DNA from: Paraburkholderia phytofirmans PsJN
GTDB lineage: Bacteria; Pseudomonadota; Gammaproteobacteria; Burkholderiales; Burkholderiaceae
NCBI RefSeq assembly: GCF_000020125.1
Contig: NC_010681.1
Span: forward strand, 372,001-436,000
DNA: 64,000 nucleotides
Direction of reading: 5' to 3'
A program made the translations under genes and the position numbers. Numbering within the stretch: the stretch's first letter is position 1; each line of letters opens with the position of its first letter. The notes under the pieces are model-generated. The model did not search any database. It had not been told where the DNA came from and saw nothing but the letters and a program-made list of their open reading frames with translations. Positions 37,220 to 46,274 of this stretch are shown one piece after another.

Positions 37220-37990
37220 TCAGCCGACGAAGGCCTTTTCGACCACGTAGTGACCCGGCGAGTTGTTGCTGCCTTCCTGGAAGCCAGCATCGTCGAGCAG
37301 CTTGCGCGTGTCGCGCAGCATGTGCGGGCTGCCGCAGAGCATGACGCGGTCGTTTTCGAGCGAGAAACCCGGCACGCCGAGGTCGGCGAACAGCTTTTCG
37401 GTTTCGATCAGTTCGGTGATACGGCCGCGGTTCTGGAACGGTTCGCGCGTGACGGTCGGGTAGTACAGCAGCTTTTCCTGCACCAGCTCGCCCAGATGCT
37501 CGTGCGCCGGCAAGTGATCCGTGATGTATTCCTTGTACGCCAGCTCGTCGACGAAACGGCAGGTGTGCGTGAGCACGACGCGCTCGTAGCGCTCGTAAAT
37601 GTCCGGATCTTTGATGATCGACATGAACGGCGCGAGGCCGGTGCCGGTGGACAACAGCCACAGCGTCTTGCCCGGCAGCAGGTTGTCGGCCATCAGCGTG
37701 CCGACCGGCTTCTTGCCGATCAGGACTTCGTCGCCGACCTTCAAATGCTGCAAACGCGACGTGAGCGGGCCGTCCTGCACCTTGATGCTCAGGAATTCGA
37801 GGTGCTCTTCGTAGTTCGCGCTCGCGAGGCTGTAGGCGCGGATCAGCGGCTTGCCGTCGACTTCGAGGCCCACCATCGTGAACTGGCCGTTTTCGAAACG
37901 GAACCCCGGGTCGCGCGTGCAAGTGAAGCTGAAAAGCGTATCGGTCCAGTGATGGACGCTCAGGACGGTTTGTGAATTCAGGTTGCTCAT
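37220..37990 (-). CDS. fpr: Ferredoxin-NADP+ reductase
   Basis: FAD enzyme exchanging electrons between NADPH and ferredoxin or flavodoxin; in proteobacteria it supports oxidative stress defence and Fe-S assembly. The 256-residue protein has the FAD-binding RAYSLAS at 51-57, the NADP-binding GTGLAPF at 116-122 and the CGSPHMLRD motif, and ends in the typical YVVEKAFVG. AAGAAG precedes the ATG. A single gene with its own terminator. Confidence 0.95.
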   Translation of the reverse strand: MSNLNSQTVLSVHHWTDTLFSFTCTRDPGFRFENGQFTMVGLEVDGKPLIRAYSLASANYEEHLEFLSIKVQDGPLTSRLQHLKVGDEVLIGKKPVGTLMADNLLPGKTLWLLSTGTGLAPFMSIIKDPDIYERYERVVLTHTCRFVDELAYKEYITDHLPAHEHLGELVQEKLLYYPTVTREPFQNRGRITELIETEKLFADLGVPGFSLENDRVMLCGSPHMLRDTRKLLDDAGFQEGSNNSPGHYVVEKAFVG

Positions 37991-38689
37991 GGCTTCTTGG
38001 ATAGTGCGAAAACAAGGGCGGCCAGTCGTTTTAAGCCGGCCGGCACGGCAAGGGCGATGCTGCGCTAACCCATACGGGAATCACGCGCAATCCGCTATTT
38101 TACCGCGCCCGCTGCCTGTGGGCTGCGGCGCGGCGGTTGAGCGTGGTCATGCGGGTTGCCGGACCTGGAAGCGTCGGCGCCGGATGTCTTGGCGATCGGC
38201 GCCGCGGAATACGTTGGCGTGGTGCGGCTACGCGCTTCAGCAGGGGTGCGGCGATGGGCGAATGCCGCGCAGGGCGGCTGCCACCGGTTGTCCGGGATGC
38301 ACCGGGTAGGCGCGCCACGCGGGCAACATTTTCAGGATCATACCCAAACCCGCCGTGCGCTGCAGCATTGACCCTGCTGATAAAACTGGCAAAAGCGTGA
38401 CGAACGGTGAGGAAAAGGATCGCGGCGGGACGCGCGAAGGGTGCGCGAGGAGGTTTTTGCCGGATTAACCTTGATCGTAGCGAGTTGGTACACAAAGGCG
38501 CATTGGCGGCCGTCCGGCGCCCCGGAATCCAAGTTGGAGTGAGGAATCCGGGTTCGCCGTTTAAATTACTCCGGGATACGGGAAAGTGAACCACCAAAGC
38601 AGCGCCGCACTGCAGGCCGTCACCCCGCCAATTTCAAACGAATCAGCCACGCCGCGCGCAGTTCACGCCGTTCGCGCAATTTGCGCCAA
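37991..38689. other. 699-base gap without a supported gene
   Basis: Lies between fpr and the sugar permease yjfF-type gene. Frames on both strands are open by chance in GC-rich DNA, but none has a ribosome site, domain or convincing composition. It may include the fpr promoter and the 3' end of the sugar operon transcript. I see no clear terminator or RNA. Confidence 0.5.
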
Positions 38690-39649
38690 TCACGCCGGAG
38701 CCGCGACCCGTTTTCTCCCGCGCTGCTTCAACACACGAGCCTGCAACACAATCACCAGCAGCAGGAACACGCCGCGAATCACCGACTGCCAGTACGCCGA
38801 CAAGCTGATAAACCCCAGCCCGTTCTCGAAGTTCAGCAGGTTGAACACCAGTCCGAGCAGCAGCACGCCGGCGATCGTCATCGCGATCGAGCCTTCGCCG
38901 CCGGTGAGCAATGTGCCGCCGAGCACGACCGCCGAGATCGCGAACAGCTCCCAGCCGACGCCTTCGTTGGGTTGTCCCGCGCCGAACTGCGCGGCGAGGA
39001 TGACACCCGCCATACCGGCAAGCAGGCCGCTCACCGCATACGCCATCACCAGCGTGCGGTCGACGTTCAGGCCCATCAGCCGCGCGGCTTCCTCGCTGCC
39101 GCCGATCGCCAGCGAGTGCCGCCCGAAGCGCGTGCTGCGCAGCGCAAGCCAGCCGGCCACCGCCGCCACCACGGCGACGATGCCCGGAATCGGCAGTCCG
39201 AACAAATCGCCCTGGCCGAAGTTGCCGAAGTTCGACTCGGCGGCAATCGACACCGCATCGTTCTTGCCGAGCAGCAGCGCGACGCCGTGCGCGCCGAGGC
39301 TGGTCGCGAGGGTAACGATAAACGGCAGGATTTTCAGGCGCGTGATGATCAGTCCATTGAGCACGCCGACCGCGAGTCCCGCGCCGCATCCGGCCAGCAC
39401 GGCGACCCAGCCGCCGTACACGCTGGTCAGCGCGGCGACGACGCTTGCCAGCGCGGCCACCGTGCCCACCGACAGGTCGATGCCGCCCGTGATGATCACG
39501 AATGCCATGCCGACCGAGATGAGCGCGAACATCGAGTTGTAGCGCCAGAAAGACGTGATGTTGTACGCCGAGCCGAAATGCTCGTAGCGCACGAGGCCGA
39601 ATACGACGAGTGCGGCCAGCGCGAGCAGGATAGGGAGATTCTTTTTCAT
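38690..39649 (-). CDS. yjfF: Sugar ABC transporter permease (YjfF type)
   Basis: A 319-residue inner-membrane permease of the ribose/galactose class with about 8-9 hydrophobic helices. ITGGIDLSVGTVAAL (about 53-67) and GTLLTGGEGSIAM are the class motifs. In E. coli the YtfQRT-YjfF system imports galactofuranose. It is the last gene of the operon, 46 bases after the YtfT-type permease gene; the ribosome site is poor. Confidence 0.88.
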   Translation of the reverse strand: MKKNLPILLALAALVVFGLVRYEHFGSAYNITSFWRYNSMFALISVGMAFVIITGGIDLSVGTVAALASVVAALTSVYGGWVAVLAGCGAGLAVGVLNGLIITRLKILPFIVTLATSLGAHGVALLLGKNDAVSIAAESNFGNFGQGDLFGLPIPGIVAVVAAVAGWLALRSTRFGRHSLAIGGSEEAARLMGLNVDRTLVMAYAVSGLLAGMAGVILAAQFGAGQPNEGVGWELFAISAVVLGGTLLTGGEGSIAMTIAGVLLLGLVFNLLNFENGLGFISLSAYWQSVIRGVFLLLVIVLQARVLKQRGRKRVAAPA

Positions 39650-39695
39650 CGCATCGAGTCCGGAATTTTCTCTGAGGCGCGTGATTTAGCGAGAC

Positions 39696-40733
39696 TTAGC
39701 GCGAGCGCCGCTGCACATAAACCGCCGCGACGATAATGCCGGCCTTCACCACCAGCGCCGCCGCATCGGGAATGCCGTGCGCGAGCAGCGTGTAGCGCAG
39801 CAACTGGATGATCAGCGCGCCGATCAGCGTGCCGCCGATATACGCCTTGCCGCCCGTCAGCGCCGTGCCGCCGACGGCAACCGCGGCGATCGCATCGAGC
39901 TCGACGCCGAGTCCGACCACGTTCGCATCCGAGGACGAATTCACGGAGATCGAGATCAGCCCTGCAAGTCCCGCGAGCGCCGCACAGAGCGTGTAGGCGA
40001 TCAGCTTCACGGTGGCCGTCGGCACGCCGCACAAATAGGCGGCTTTTTCGTTGCCGCCGGTGATCAGCAGATACTGGCCGAACAGCGTCTTGCGCACGAC
40101 CCACGCGAACAGACCCACCAGCGCCAGCATCAGCAGTACTTGAAAGGGCACGCCCGCGACCTTGCCCAGCGCTATCCATTGGAAGGCCGGCGTGTTGAAC
40201 GCTTGCAGGCTGCCGTCGGTGACCACTTGCGCAATGCCGCGTCCGGCGATGAACAGCACCAGCGTCGCGACAATCGGCTGAACGGATAACCTCGTCACCA
40301 GCAAGCCGTTGAAGACGCCGCACAGCGCGGCGGCCAGCACCGGCAGCACGAACGCGAGCGCAATGCCGCCTGGTCCGGCAATGTTGAGAAACAGCATGGG
40401 CGCGAGCGCACCGGAGATCGCCATCGACGCGCCCACCGACAAATCGATGCCGCCGGTCGCCACCACCAGCGTCATGCCGATGCCGACGATCACGATCGTC
40501 ACCACCTGCGTCATGTTGACGTTGAAGGTTTGCAGCGACCAGAAGTGCGGCGTGAAGATCAGGTTGAAGAGCACCATCGCGAGGAGCACGATCACTTCCC
40601 GCTGCATGGCGAGATGGCGCCATTTGCGCACCGTCGTTGCCGCGCTGGCGGGCGGCGCGGCTGTTATCTGCTGGGCGGTTTCGCCGAGGCGCGGCTCGGT
40701 ATGCAGCGATTCGGTGTGCAACTTAAGCGCCAT
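39696..40733 (-). CDS. ytfT: Sugar ABC transporter permease (YtfT type)
   Basis: A 345-residue permease of the ribose/galactose class, pairing with YjfF as a heterodimer. ATGGIDLSVGASMAISGALAP and GTALTGGKAYIGGTLIGA are the class motifs. The N-terminal 50 residues are a soluble extension before the first helix. Its ATG lies inside the end of the ATPase gene (11-base overlap), so translation is coupled. Confidence 0.9.
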   Translation of the reverse strand: MALKLHTESLHTEPRLGETAQQITAAPPASAATTVRKWRHLAMQREVIVLLAMVLFNLIFTPHFWSLQTFNVNMTQVVTIVIVGIGMTLVVATGGIDLSVGASMAISGALAPMLFLNIAGPGGIALAFVLPVLAAALCGVFNGLLVTRLSVQPIVATLVLFIAGRGIAQVVTDGSLQAFNTPAFQWIALGKVAGVPFQVLLMLALVGLFAWVVRKTLFGQYLLITGGNEKAAYLCGVPTATVKLIAYTLCAALAGLAGLISISVNSSSDANVVGLGVELDAIAAVAVGGTALTGGKAYIGGTLIGALIIQLLRYTLLAHGIPDAAALVVKAGIIVAAVYVQRRSR

Positions 40734-42357
40734 GACGGTCGCCCTCCAACGCGTCTTCGATATGTGCGGCGTTTGCCGTTTGCGCGGCTTCGGCCAGTTG
40801 CGAATGGCCGTCGCTGCCGTAGGCGATGGCGTCCATGATCGCGGTCTCGCTCATGTCGGCGCCGTTCAGTTCGGCCACCGTGCGGCCGTCGCGAATCACC
40901 ACCGCGCGATCGGCTACGGCCGTCAGTTCTTCCAGTTCGGAAGCGGACAGCAACACGGCGAGGCCCGCGTCGCGCAACTCGCGCACGATCTTCGCCACTT
41001 CCGCTTTGGCGCCGACGTCGATGCCGCGCGTCGGTTCGTCGAGCAGCAGCAGCGAAGGCTCGGCCGCCAGCCAGCGCGCCAGCAGAACCTTTTGTTGATT
41101 GCCGCCCGACAGTTCGCGGATCGGCTGATCGGCGGAGCGCAGCTTGATGCCGAGCGACGCAATGAAGCGATCGACGATCGCCTGCTGCTTCTTCACGTCG
41201 ACAACGCCGTTCTTCGCCAGCGTGCGCAGACAGACGAGCGTGAGGTTGTCGCGCACCGAGAGTTCGGGGACGATGCCTTCGGCCTTTCGGTCTTCGGTGA
41301 GATAAGCGAGACCGCGCGAGATAGCGTCTTGCGGCGACTTCAGCGCCACTGTCTCGCCACCGATCGACAGCGAACCGCGCTCAAGCGGATCAGCGCCGAA
41401 CATCAGACGCATGGTTTCCGTGCGGCCCGAGCCGAGCAGGCCCGCGAGACCCACGGCTTCTCCGGCGTGAACTTCGAGCGAGACGTCGCTCACCTTCGGG
41501 TGCGCGCTGAGCTGCGTGGCCGCGATCATCTGCTTGCCGCGCCGCGCGAGGTTCGCTTCGCGCGCCTCGGCGTCGTCCTGCACGACGGCGGCGAGCGTGC
41601 GGCCGAGCATCGTCGTGACGAGCTGCAGTTTGTCCATGTCCGCCATCGTGCTTTGCGCGACCGTCTGGCCGTCGCGCATCACCGTAACGCGGTCGCACAG
41701 CGCGTAAAGCTCGTCGAGCCGATGCGACACGAAGATCACCGCGCGGCCGTCGTCGCGCAGCTTGCGCACCACGGTGAACAGCAGCTCCACTTCGCGTTCG
41801 TCGAGCGAAGAAGTGGACTCGTCCATGATGACCATCTTCGCGTCCGACGACACCGCGCGCGCGAGCGCCACCATCTGCTGGATTGCGGTCGAATAGCGGC
41901 CGACGGGCTTCTTCACATCGATCTGCAAACCGAACGATTCGAGCAGCGCGGCGGCGCGTTGCTGCACCGCGTGCCAGTCGATCAAGCCGAAGCGGCGCGG
42001 CTCACGGCCAAGGAAAATGTTCTCCGCCACCGAGCGGAACGGCACCAGATTGATCTCCTGATAGATCGTGCTGATGCCGGCTTCGCGCGCCTGCTTGGGC
42101 GTGCGGAAATCGACTTCGCGGCCTTCGAAGCGCACGCTGCCCGAGCCGCGCCGATACGCGCCGGTCAGGATCTTGATCATGGTCGACTTGCCGGCACCGT
42201 TCTGGCCGATCAGTGCATGCACTTCGCCGGCGGCGACGCTTAGATTGGCACTGCGCAATGCGGGGACGCCGCCGAAGCTGATGCCGATGTCCTGCATCTC
42301 GAGTAGCGGCGAACGGGTAAGGGGAGAATGTGGCGTCTCTTTGCCGGATTCCGTCAC
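40723..42357 (-). CDS. ytfR: Sugar ABC transporter ATP-binding protein (YtfR type)
   Basis: A 544-residue tandem ATPase. The first domain has Walker A GQNGAGKST at 51-59 with a degenerate signature (YSTAIQQMVALARA) and MIMDEST Walker B; the second has a non-canonical Walker A (GLLGSGRTE, lysine replaced) but a full signature ELSGGNQQK and LLLDEPTRGID. This split is normal for CUT2 sugar importers. A GTG start at 42357 is fixed by AGGAGG six bases upstream. It follows the binding protein gene after a 370-base gap holding two strong hairpins. Confidence 0.93.
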   Translation of the reverse strand: MTESGKETPHSPLTRSPLLEMQDIGISFGGVPALRSANLSVAAGEVHALIGQNGAGKSTMIKILTGAYRRGSGSVRFEGREVDFRTPKQAREAGISTIYQEINLVPFRSVAENIFLGREPRRFGLIDWHAVQQRAAALLESFGLQIDVKKPVGRYSTAIQQMVALARAVSSDAKMVIMDESTSSLDEREVELLFTVVRKLRDDGRAVIFVSHRLDELYALCDRVTVMRDGQTVAQSTMADMDKLQLVTTMLGRTLAAVVQDDAEAREANLARRGKQMIAATQLSAHPKVSDVSLEVHAGEAVGLAGLLGSGRTETMRLMFGADPLERGSLSIGGETVALKSPQDAISRGLAYLTEDRKAEGIVPELSVRDNLTLVCLRTLAKNGVVDVKKQQAIVDRFIASLGIKLRSADQPIRELSGGNQQKVLLARWLAAEPSLLLLDEPTRGIDVGAKAEVAKIVRELRDAGLAVLLSASELEELTAVADRAVVIRDGRTVAELNGADMSETAIMDAIAYGSDGHSQLAEAAQTANAAHIEDALEGDRHGA

Positions 42358-42488
42358 GGATGTCCTCCTGATGCTGCTGCCTGATTTGCCGCGTGCGCGC
42401 CATGCGCTGCACGTGCGAGCCGGTGTGGCCCTTCGTTCGGGCTCTGATGCAGGCGGTGTCGTCGAACCATGTTACGCCGCATAAAAGC

Positions 42489-42525
42489 GGAGCGACGGTT
42501 CGTGCTGCCACGAACGCGTCGCTCC
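42489..42525 (-). promoter_or_regulatory. 16-bp hairpin between the binding protein and ATPase genes
   Basis: GGAGCGACG-GTTCGTG pairs with CACGAAC-G-CGTCGCTCC around CTGC, with a single bulged G. On the minus strand it is followed by CGCTTTTATG, a weak T-run, so it may attenuate transcription or protect the upstream mRNA end so that the binding protein is made in excess. Confidence 0.6.
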
Positions 42526-42535
42526 GAACCCTTCC

Positions 42536-42576
42536 CGTCGCCCGCCCCCCGAGGAGACAGATTCGGGGCGGGGACG
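42536..42576 (-). promoter_or_regulatory. Second hairpin between the binding protein and ATPase genes
   Basis: CGTC-G-CCCGCCCC (42536..42548) pairs with GGGGCGGG-GACG (42565..42576), twelve pairs with one bulge, around a 16-base loop. Together with the adjacent hairpin it forms a compact double structure inside the operon. The remainder of 42358..42728 shows no gene. Confidence 0.55.
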
Positions 42577-42728
42577 TCCTGCAAGGCAATCCCCGATCCC
42601 GATGTCTTAAGCAGGACTTGCTTCGAGGCGGGGGACTTCCTTCTTCGGGGCGCCGCCGGAGCGGGTAAGCGCTGCGCTACGGCACAGCGCTCAAACTTTA
42701 AAACCCCGCACGCGGCGCCGCTTCGCGA

Positions 42729-43748
42729 TCAATAGCCGTACTGCATGTTCTGCTGCACGTTGCTCTTGTCATAGAACTTGTCGGACACCTTGACCCACGT
42801 CGGGATCTTTTCGCCCTTCGCGTAACGCTGTGCAACGTCGCACGCGAGCGGGCCGAAGAACGGGCTCGACTGCACGCTCGCGCCGAGTTCGCCGGCCGCG
42901 ATCGCGTCCATGCCGCCCTTGGTGCCATCGATGGTGACAATCTGGATGTCCTTGCCCGGCTGCTTGCCGGCGGCCTTGATCGCGGCAATCGCGCCGAGCG
43001 CCATTTCGTCGTTGTGCGCGTAGACGGCGGTCACGTCCGGATGCGCCTGCAGCAGCGTTTCCATGACCTGGCGGCCCTTGTCGCGCGCGAAGTCGCCGCT
43101 TTGCGACGCGATGATCGTCATGCCCGGGTTCTTCGCGATGATCTCGTCGAAGCCCTTCTTGCGATCGTTCGCGGCTGACGCGCCAGTGGTGCCTTCGAGT
43201 TCGATGATCTTCGCCTTGCCGCCCGTCGCCTTGACGAGCCAGTCAGCGGCGCGATGCCCCTGATCGATGAAGTCCGAGCCGATGAAGGTGATGTAGTCGC
43301 GGCCCGCCTTGGCGACCGATTGATCGACATCGCGGTCGACCAGGATCACCGGAATGCCGGCCTTTTTGGCTTGCAGCACGACCGGCGCAAGCGGTTTTTC
43401 TTCGCGCGGCGGGAATACCAGCAGATCGACGTGCTGCGCGATCATGTTCTGGATGTCCGACACCTGCTTGGAGTTCGAACTGTTGGCGTCGGTCATGACC
43501 AACTGCCAGCCGCACTTCGCGGCGATGTCCTTGAAGCTCTTGGTTTCCGCCAGACGCCACGGATTGTTGCTTTCGGTCTGCGCGAAGCCGACCTTCAGCG
43601 GAGTCTTGCTGGCCAACTTCGGCAGCGCGTCGTCGGCGTGCGCGGTGGCGACGCCAAAACCGATTGCCAGAGCCAGCAGCGAACCCGCCAGCGGACGAAT
43701 CTGCTGCTTGCGCACATGCCTGCGCGACTGCGTGTTGAGCGACGCCAT
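42729..43748 (-). CDS. ytfQ: Sugar ABC transporter periplasmic binding protein (YtfQ type)
   Basis: A 339-residue periplasmic binding protein (Peripla_BP_4) with signal peptide ending ATAHA (about 37). It has the LacI-like sugar-binding fold: GFAQTESNNPWRL, FPPREEKPLAPVV, VILVDRDVD and YAHNDEMALGAI. These features match the YtfQ galactofuranose-binding group closely, though related CUT2 proteins bind other pentoses and hexoses. TGGAGGAAG precedes the ATG. First gene of the operon, downstream of an operator-like motif. Confidence 0.9.
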   Translation of the reverse strand: MASLNTQSRRHVRKQQIRPLAGSLLALAIGFGVATAHADDALPKLASKTPLKVGFAQTESNNPWRLAETKSFKDIAAKCGWQLVMTDANSSNSKQVSDIQNMIAQHVDLLVFPPREEKPLAPVVLQAKKAGIPVILVDRDVDQSVAKAGRDYITFIGSDFIDQGHRAADWLVKATGGKAKIIELEGTTGASAANDRKKGFDEIIAKNPGMTIIASQSGDFARDKGRQVMETLLQAHPDVTAVYAHNDEMALGAIAAIKAAGKQPGKDIQIVTIDGTKGGMDAIAAGELGASVQSSPFFGPLACDVAQRYAKGEKIPTWVKVSDKFYDKSNVQQNMQYGY

Positions 43749-43861
43749 GTCTTCCTCCAGTACCTGGTGAGGTAGGTGTATTTGCTTTTAATTTATTCTG
43801 CCGGCTGACGATGACCTGCCCTACCGGACGTGCCGATTATTCCATCCGGAATTATTATCGG

Positions 43862-44944
43862 TCAATCACTAATAATATTAATTATTGGCTTTTTTGCCTC
43901 GGTAATTACCCTGACCGAACCGCGTTCGACGAGCGGACCGTCGAGCTTCACCATGCGATGCCGCACCGGCGCACCGGCGGCGCGGTTGTGTTCTTCCTGC
44001 AGCAAAGTTTCGACGGCCCAGCGCCCTAATTCGTAGTTCGGCAGTACGACCGTCGAGAGCGGCGGATGCGTGTGGCGAGCGATTTCCTGGTCGTCGTAGC
44101 CGAGAACGGAAACGTCTTCGGGCACGCGCAGACCGAGTTGCTTCAACGCTTCGATCGCGCCGATGGCGGTGAGGTCGTTGGCGCAGAAAATCGCGGTCGG
44201 CGGGTTGGATTCGCGCATCAGCGAGAGCGTCAGTTCGAAGCCGAGGCCCGAACTCCAGTCGCCGTCGCGCACCATCTCCTGGGCGAAGGGCAGGTCGGCG
44301 GTGGCGAGCGCGGTGCGGTAGCCTTTGAGGCGATCCTTCGACGCGTCCTGCCAGGGTTCGCCGTTGATATAGCCAATGCGCCGATGACCGGACTGCAGCA
44401 GATAGTCGGTCGCCAGATGGCCGCCGGCCACCTCGGCCGGCACCACCGACGAAAAACCGCCTTCGCCCGTATAGCAGTTCAGCAGCACGGTAGGCACCTG
44501 CGACAGCGCCGCCGGAGGCGTCACCTTGCGCGTGTAGACGGTCGCGTAGATCACGCCGAACACGTGCGGATTCGACAGTGTGGTGTCCAGCACCTGCTTC
44601 TCGATGTCGGCGTTGCCGTGCGTCGAATAGACCGCCAGCATCTTGCCGCTGGCATAAGCGGCGTCGCGCGCTCCGTCGATGTTCACGACCGGATGCGGAC
44701 TCGTGGAAATTTCGTCGGCGAGATAGACGATCAGATTGCGTTCATCCGCCGAGGCCGACACCGGCTCGCGCAACGAGAGCCGGTAGCCGAGATCGTGCGC
44801 GGCCTTCAGTACTTTGTTGCGGGTGGTCTCCGAGAACTTCGCGCCGGTCGCGTTGTTCAGCACCAGCGAGACAGTCGATTGCGACACGCCGGTGAGCTTG
44901 GCGATGTCGGTCATGGTCGGACGGCGTTGAGTCGATTTTTTCAT
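43862..44944 (-). CDS. LacI-family transcriptional regulator of the sugar cluster
   Basis: A 360-residue repressor-type protein. The N-terminal HTH is at about 10-30 (MTDIAKLTGVSQSTVSLVLN) with the hinge helix after it, followed by a periplasmic-binding-protein-like effector domain (FCANDLTAIGAIEAL, VSVLGYDDQEIARH, HPPLSTVVLPNYELG). It lies next to the YtfQRT-YjfF operon and opposite the epimerase gene, so it most likely controls both. Start chosen at MKKSTQRRPTM; the frame continues 23 codons upstream. Confidence 0.92.
   Translation of the reverse strand: MKKSTQRRPTMTDIAKLTGVSQSTVSLVLNNATGAKFSETTRNKVLKAAHDLGYRLSLREPVSASADERNLIVYLADEISTSPHPVVNIDGARDAAYASGKMLAVYSTHGNADIEKQVLDTTLSNPHVFGVIYATVYTRKVTPPAALSQVPTVLLNCYTGEGGFSSVVPAEVAGGHLATDYLLQSGHRRIGYINGEPWQDASKDRLKGYRTALATADLPFAQEMVRDGDWSSGLGFELTLSLMRESNPPTAIFCANDLTAIGAIEALKQLGLRVPEDVSVLGYDDQEIARHTHPPLSTVVLPNYELGRWAVETLLQEEHNRAAGAPVRHRMVKLDGPLVERGSVRVITEAKKPIINIISD
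43863..43887. promoter_or_regulatory. AT-rich operator-like palindrome upstream of ytfQ
   Basis: An imperfect 25-base palindrome, CAATCACTAATAATATTAATTATTG in pattern CAATnAnTAAT-AAT-ATTAnTnATTG, in the last codons of the LacI-type gene and about 115 bases before ytfQ. Its core ACTAATAATATT recurs upstream of the regulator gene. Confidence 0.55.
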
Positions 44945-45252
44945 TGTGCGGGCCGCTGCAGCGGCGCTAAAGCGGGGGCATGCCGTGGGCATTCTGGTGC
45001 CTGACGGTACCACTAATAATATGCGTGCGGCAACGCGCGGTAACCCGTCATTTGGGAGACTTCTTCGCTGCCTGAATGAACTCGAATCGCCACATTTATT
45101 ACTAATAATATTGACGATCGTGCTTTGACGTGCGATTCTCGGTCGCGCGGATTCTGACAGGCCGCCCGGCCGCGCGCTGTGCGCGGCATGTCATAGGAGA
45201 CCCCGATGCGCGTCCATGCCGCCCTCCGCCCGAGGCACCGCCTTTTCTGACC
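44945..45252. promoter_or_regulatory. Divergent control region with two operator-like motifs
   Basis: Between the LacI-type regulator and the epimerase gene. ACTAATAATAT occurs at 45012..45022 and ACTAATAATATT at 45101..45112; the second is part of a perfect palindrome TTATTA-C-TAATAA at 45096..45108. Both are in the same orientation and share the core of the palindrome upstream of ytfQ. They are the obvious candidates for the regulator binding sites. Confidence 0.6.
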
Positions 45253-46233
45253 ATGCGCGACGTTTCCTTGAATTCGATCCGGCCGTCTGCGACCGGACTC
45301 TTGTGGCTCGACGATCCCGCAGTCGTGGCCACGGTCGTCACGCTTTCGGCCGGCGCGCTGCGTGTCGTGATCGCGCCCGAAGTCGGCGGCGCGCTGGCGG
45401 CCTTCTACGAAACGACGCCCGTCGGCCCGTTGCACTGGTTGCGGCCGGCCTCGGCTGTGGCGTTCGCTGAACGCGATCCGCTGCGCATGGCGAGCTTTCC
45501 GCTTTTGCCCTACTGCAACAGGATTCGCGACGCGCGTTTCGAATTCGACGGCCGCACGATCGATCTCGCCGGCAACGACACGCGTTTCGCCCACGCGTTG
45601 CACGGGAATGCGTGGCGGCATCCTTGGCAAGTGTGCGCGCGTACTGAAAGCTCGGTTGAACTGCAGTTCGAACACGAACCGGATGCGCGCATACCCGGCG
45701 ACTGGCCGTTTCGCTATCGCGCGCGGCAGCGTATCGAGTTGAGCGACGGCGCCTTGCGCATCACGCTGTTCGCGCGAAACCTTCACGATCGGCCGATGCC
45801 GTTCGGCATGGGGCATCACCCGTACTATCCGCGCACGGCGCAGATTCGCGTGTACGCCGAGGTGGAAGCCATGTGGCACGCGGACGCCGACGTCTTGCCG
45901 ACGCATCTCGGCCCGCATCCCGCGGTAAATGCGTTGCGCGCAGGCATGTCGCCGGACGCATTCGACCTCGACAACAACTTCGCGAACTGGTCGCGCGAGG
46001 CGACCATCGCGTGGCCCGACGAACACCGTCGACTGACGATGACCGCCGACGCTCCGTTCGATCACATGGTGATATTCGCGCCCGCCAACGACCTGCAACT
46101 GTGCGTGGAACCCGTGACGAACACCACGGATTGCTTCAACGCGGTCGGCACGCGTGAGCATGTGGGCGGCTGCGTGTTGCAGCCGGGCGAGGAGATCGCC
46201 GCGACGGTGAAATGGACGCCGCACAAGGACTAA
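45253..46233 (+). CDS. galM: Aldose 1-epimerase
   Basis: Interconverts alpha and beta anomers of hexoses. The 326-residue protein has the substrate arginine in PYCNRIRDARF (R90), the catalytic histidines H117 (ALHGNAWRHPW) and H188 (GMGHHPYYPR) and a late glutamate (CVEPVTN) as base. The start at MRDVSLNS (45253) is chosen because the 41 upstream codons are not family-like; the ribosome site is weak. It is divergent from the LacI-type regulator and next to the importer, which points to a role in the catabolism of the same sugar. Confidence 0.87.
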   Translation: MRDVSLNSIRPSATGLLWLDDPAVVATVVTLSAGALRVVIAPEVGGALAAFYETTPVGPLHWLRPASAVAFAERDPLRMASFPLLPYCNRIRDARFEFDGRTIDLAGNDTRFAHALHGNAWRHPWQVCARTESSVELQFEHEPDARIPGDWPFRYRARQRIELSDGALRITLFARNLHDRPMPFGMGHHPYYPRTAQIRVYAEVEAMWHADADVLPTHLGPHPAVNALRAGMSPDAFDLDNNFANWSREATIAWPDEHRRLTMTADAPFDHMVIFAPANDLQLCVEPVTNTTDCFNAVGTREHVGGCVLQPGEEIAATVKWTPHKD

Positions 46234-46274
46234 CGTGCGACTTGCGCGCTCGGGTTTGCGGCTCGGGTTTGCGT

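Noticed and set aside
38100..38597. 165-residue minus-strand and overlapping plus-strand frames between fpr and the sugar operon
   Set aside because: Arginine- and proline-rich, no ribosome site, no recognisable domain; typical chance frames in GC-rich DNA.
46234..46274. 13-base tandem duplication GCTCGGGTTTGCG after the epimerase gene
   Set aside because: Only two copies between converging genes; it is most simply a small replication slip.
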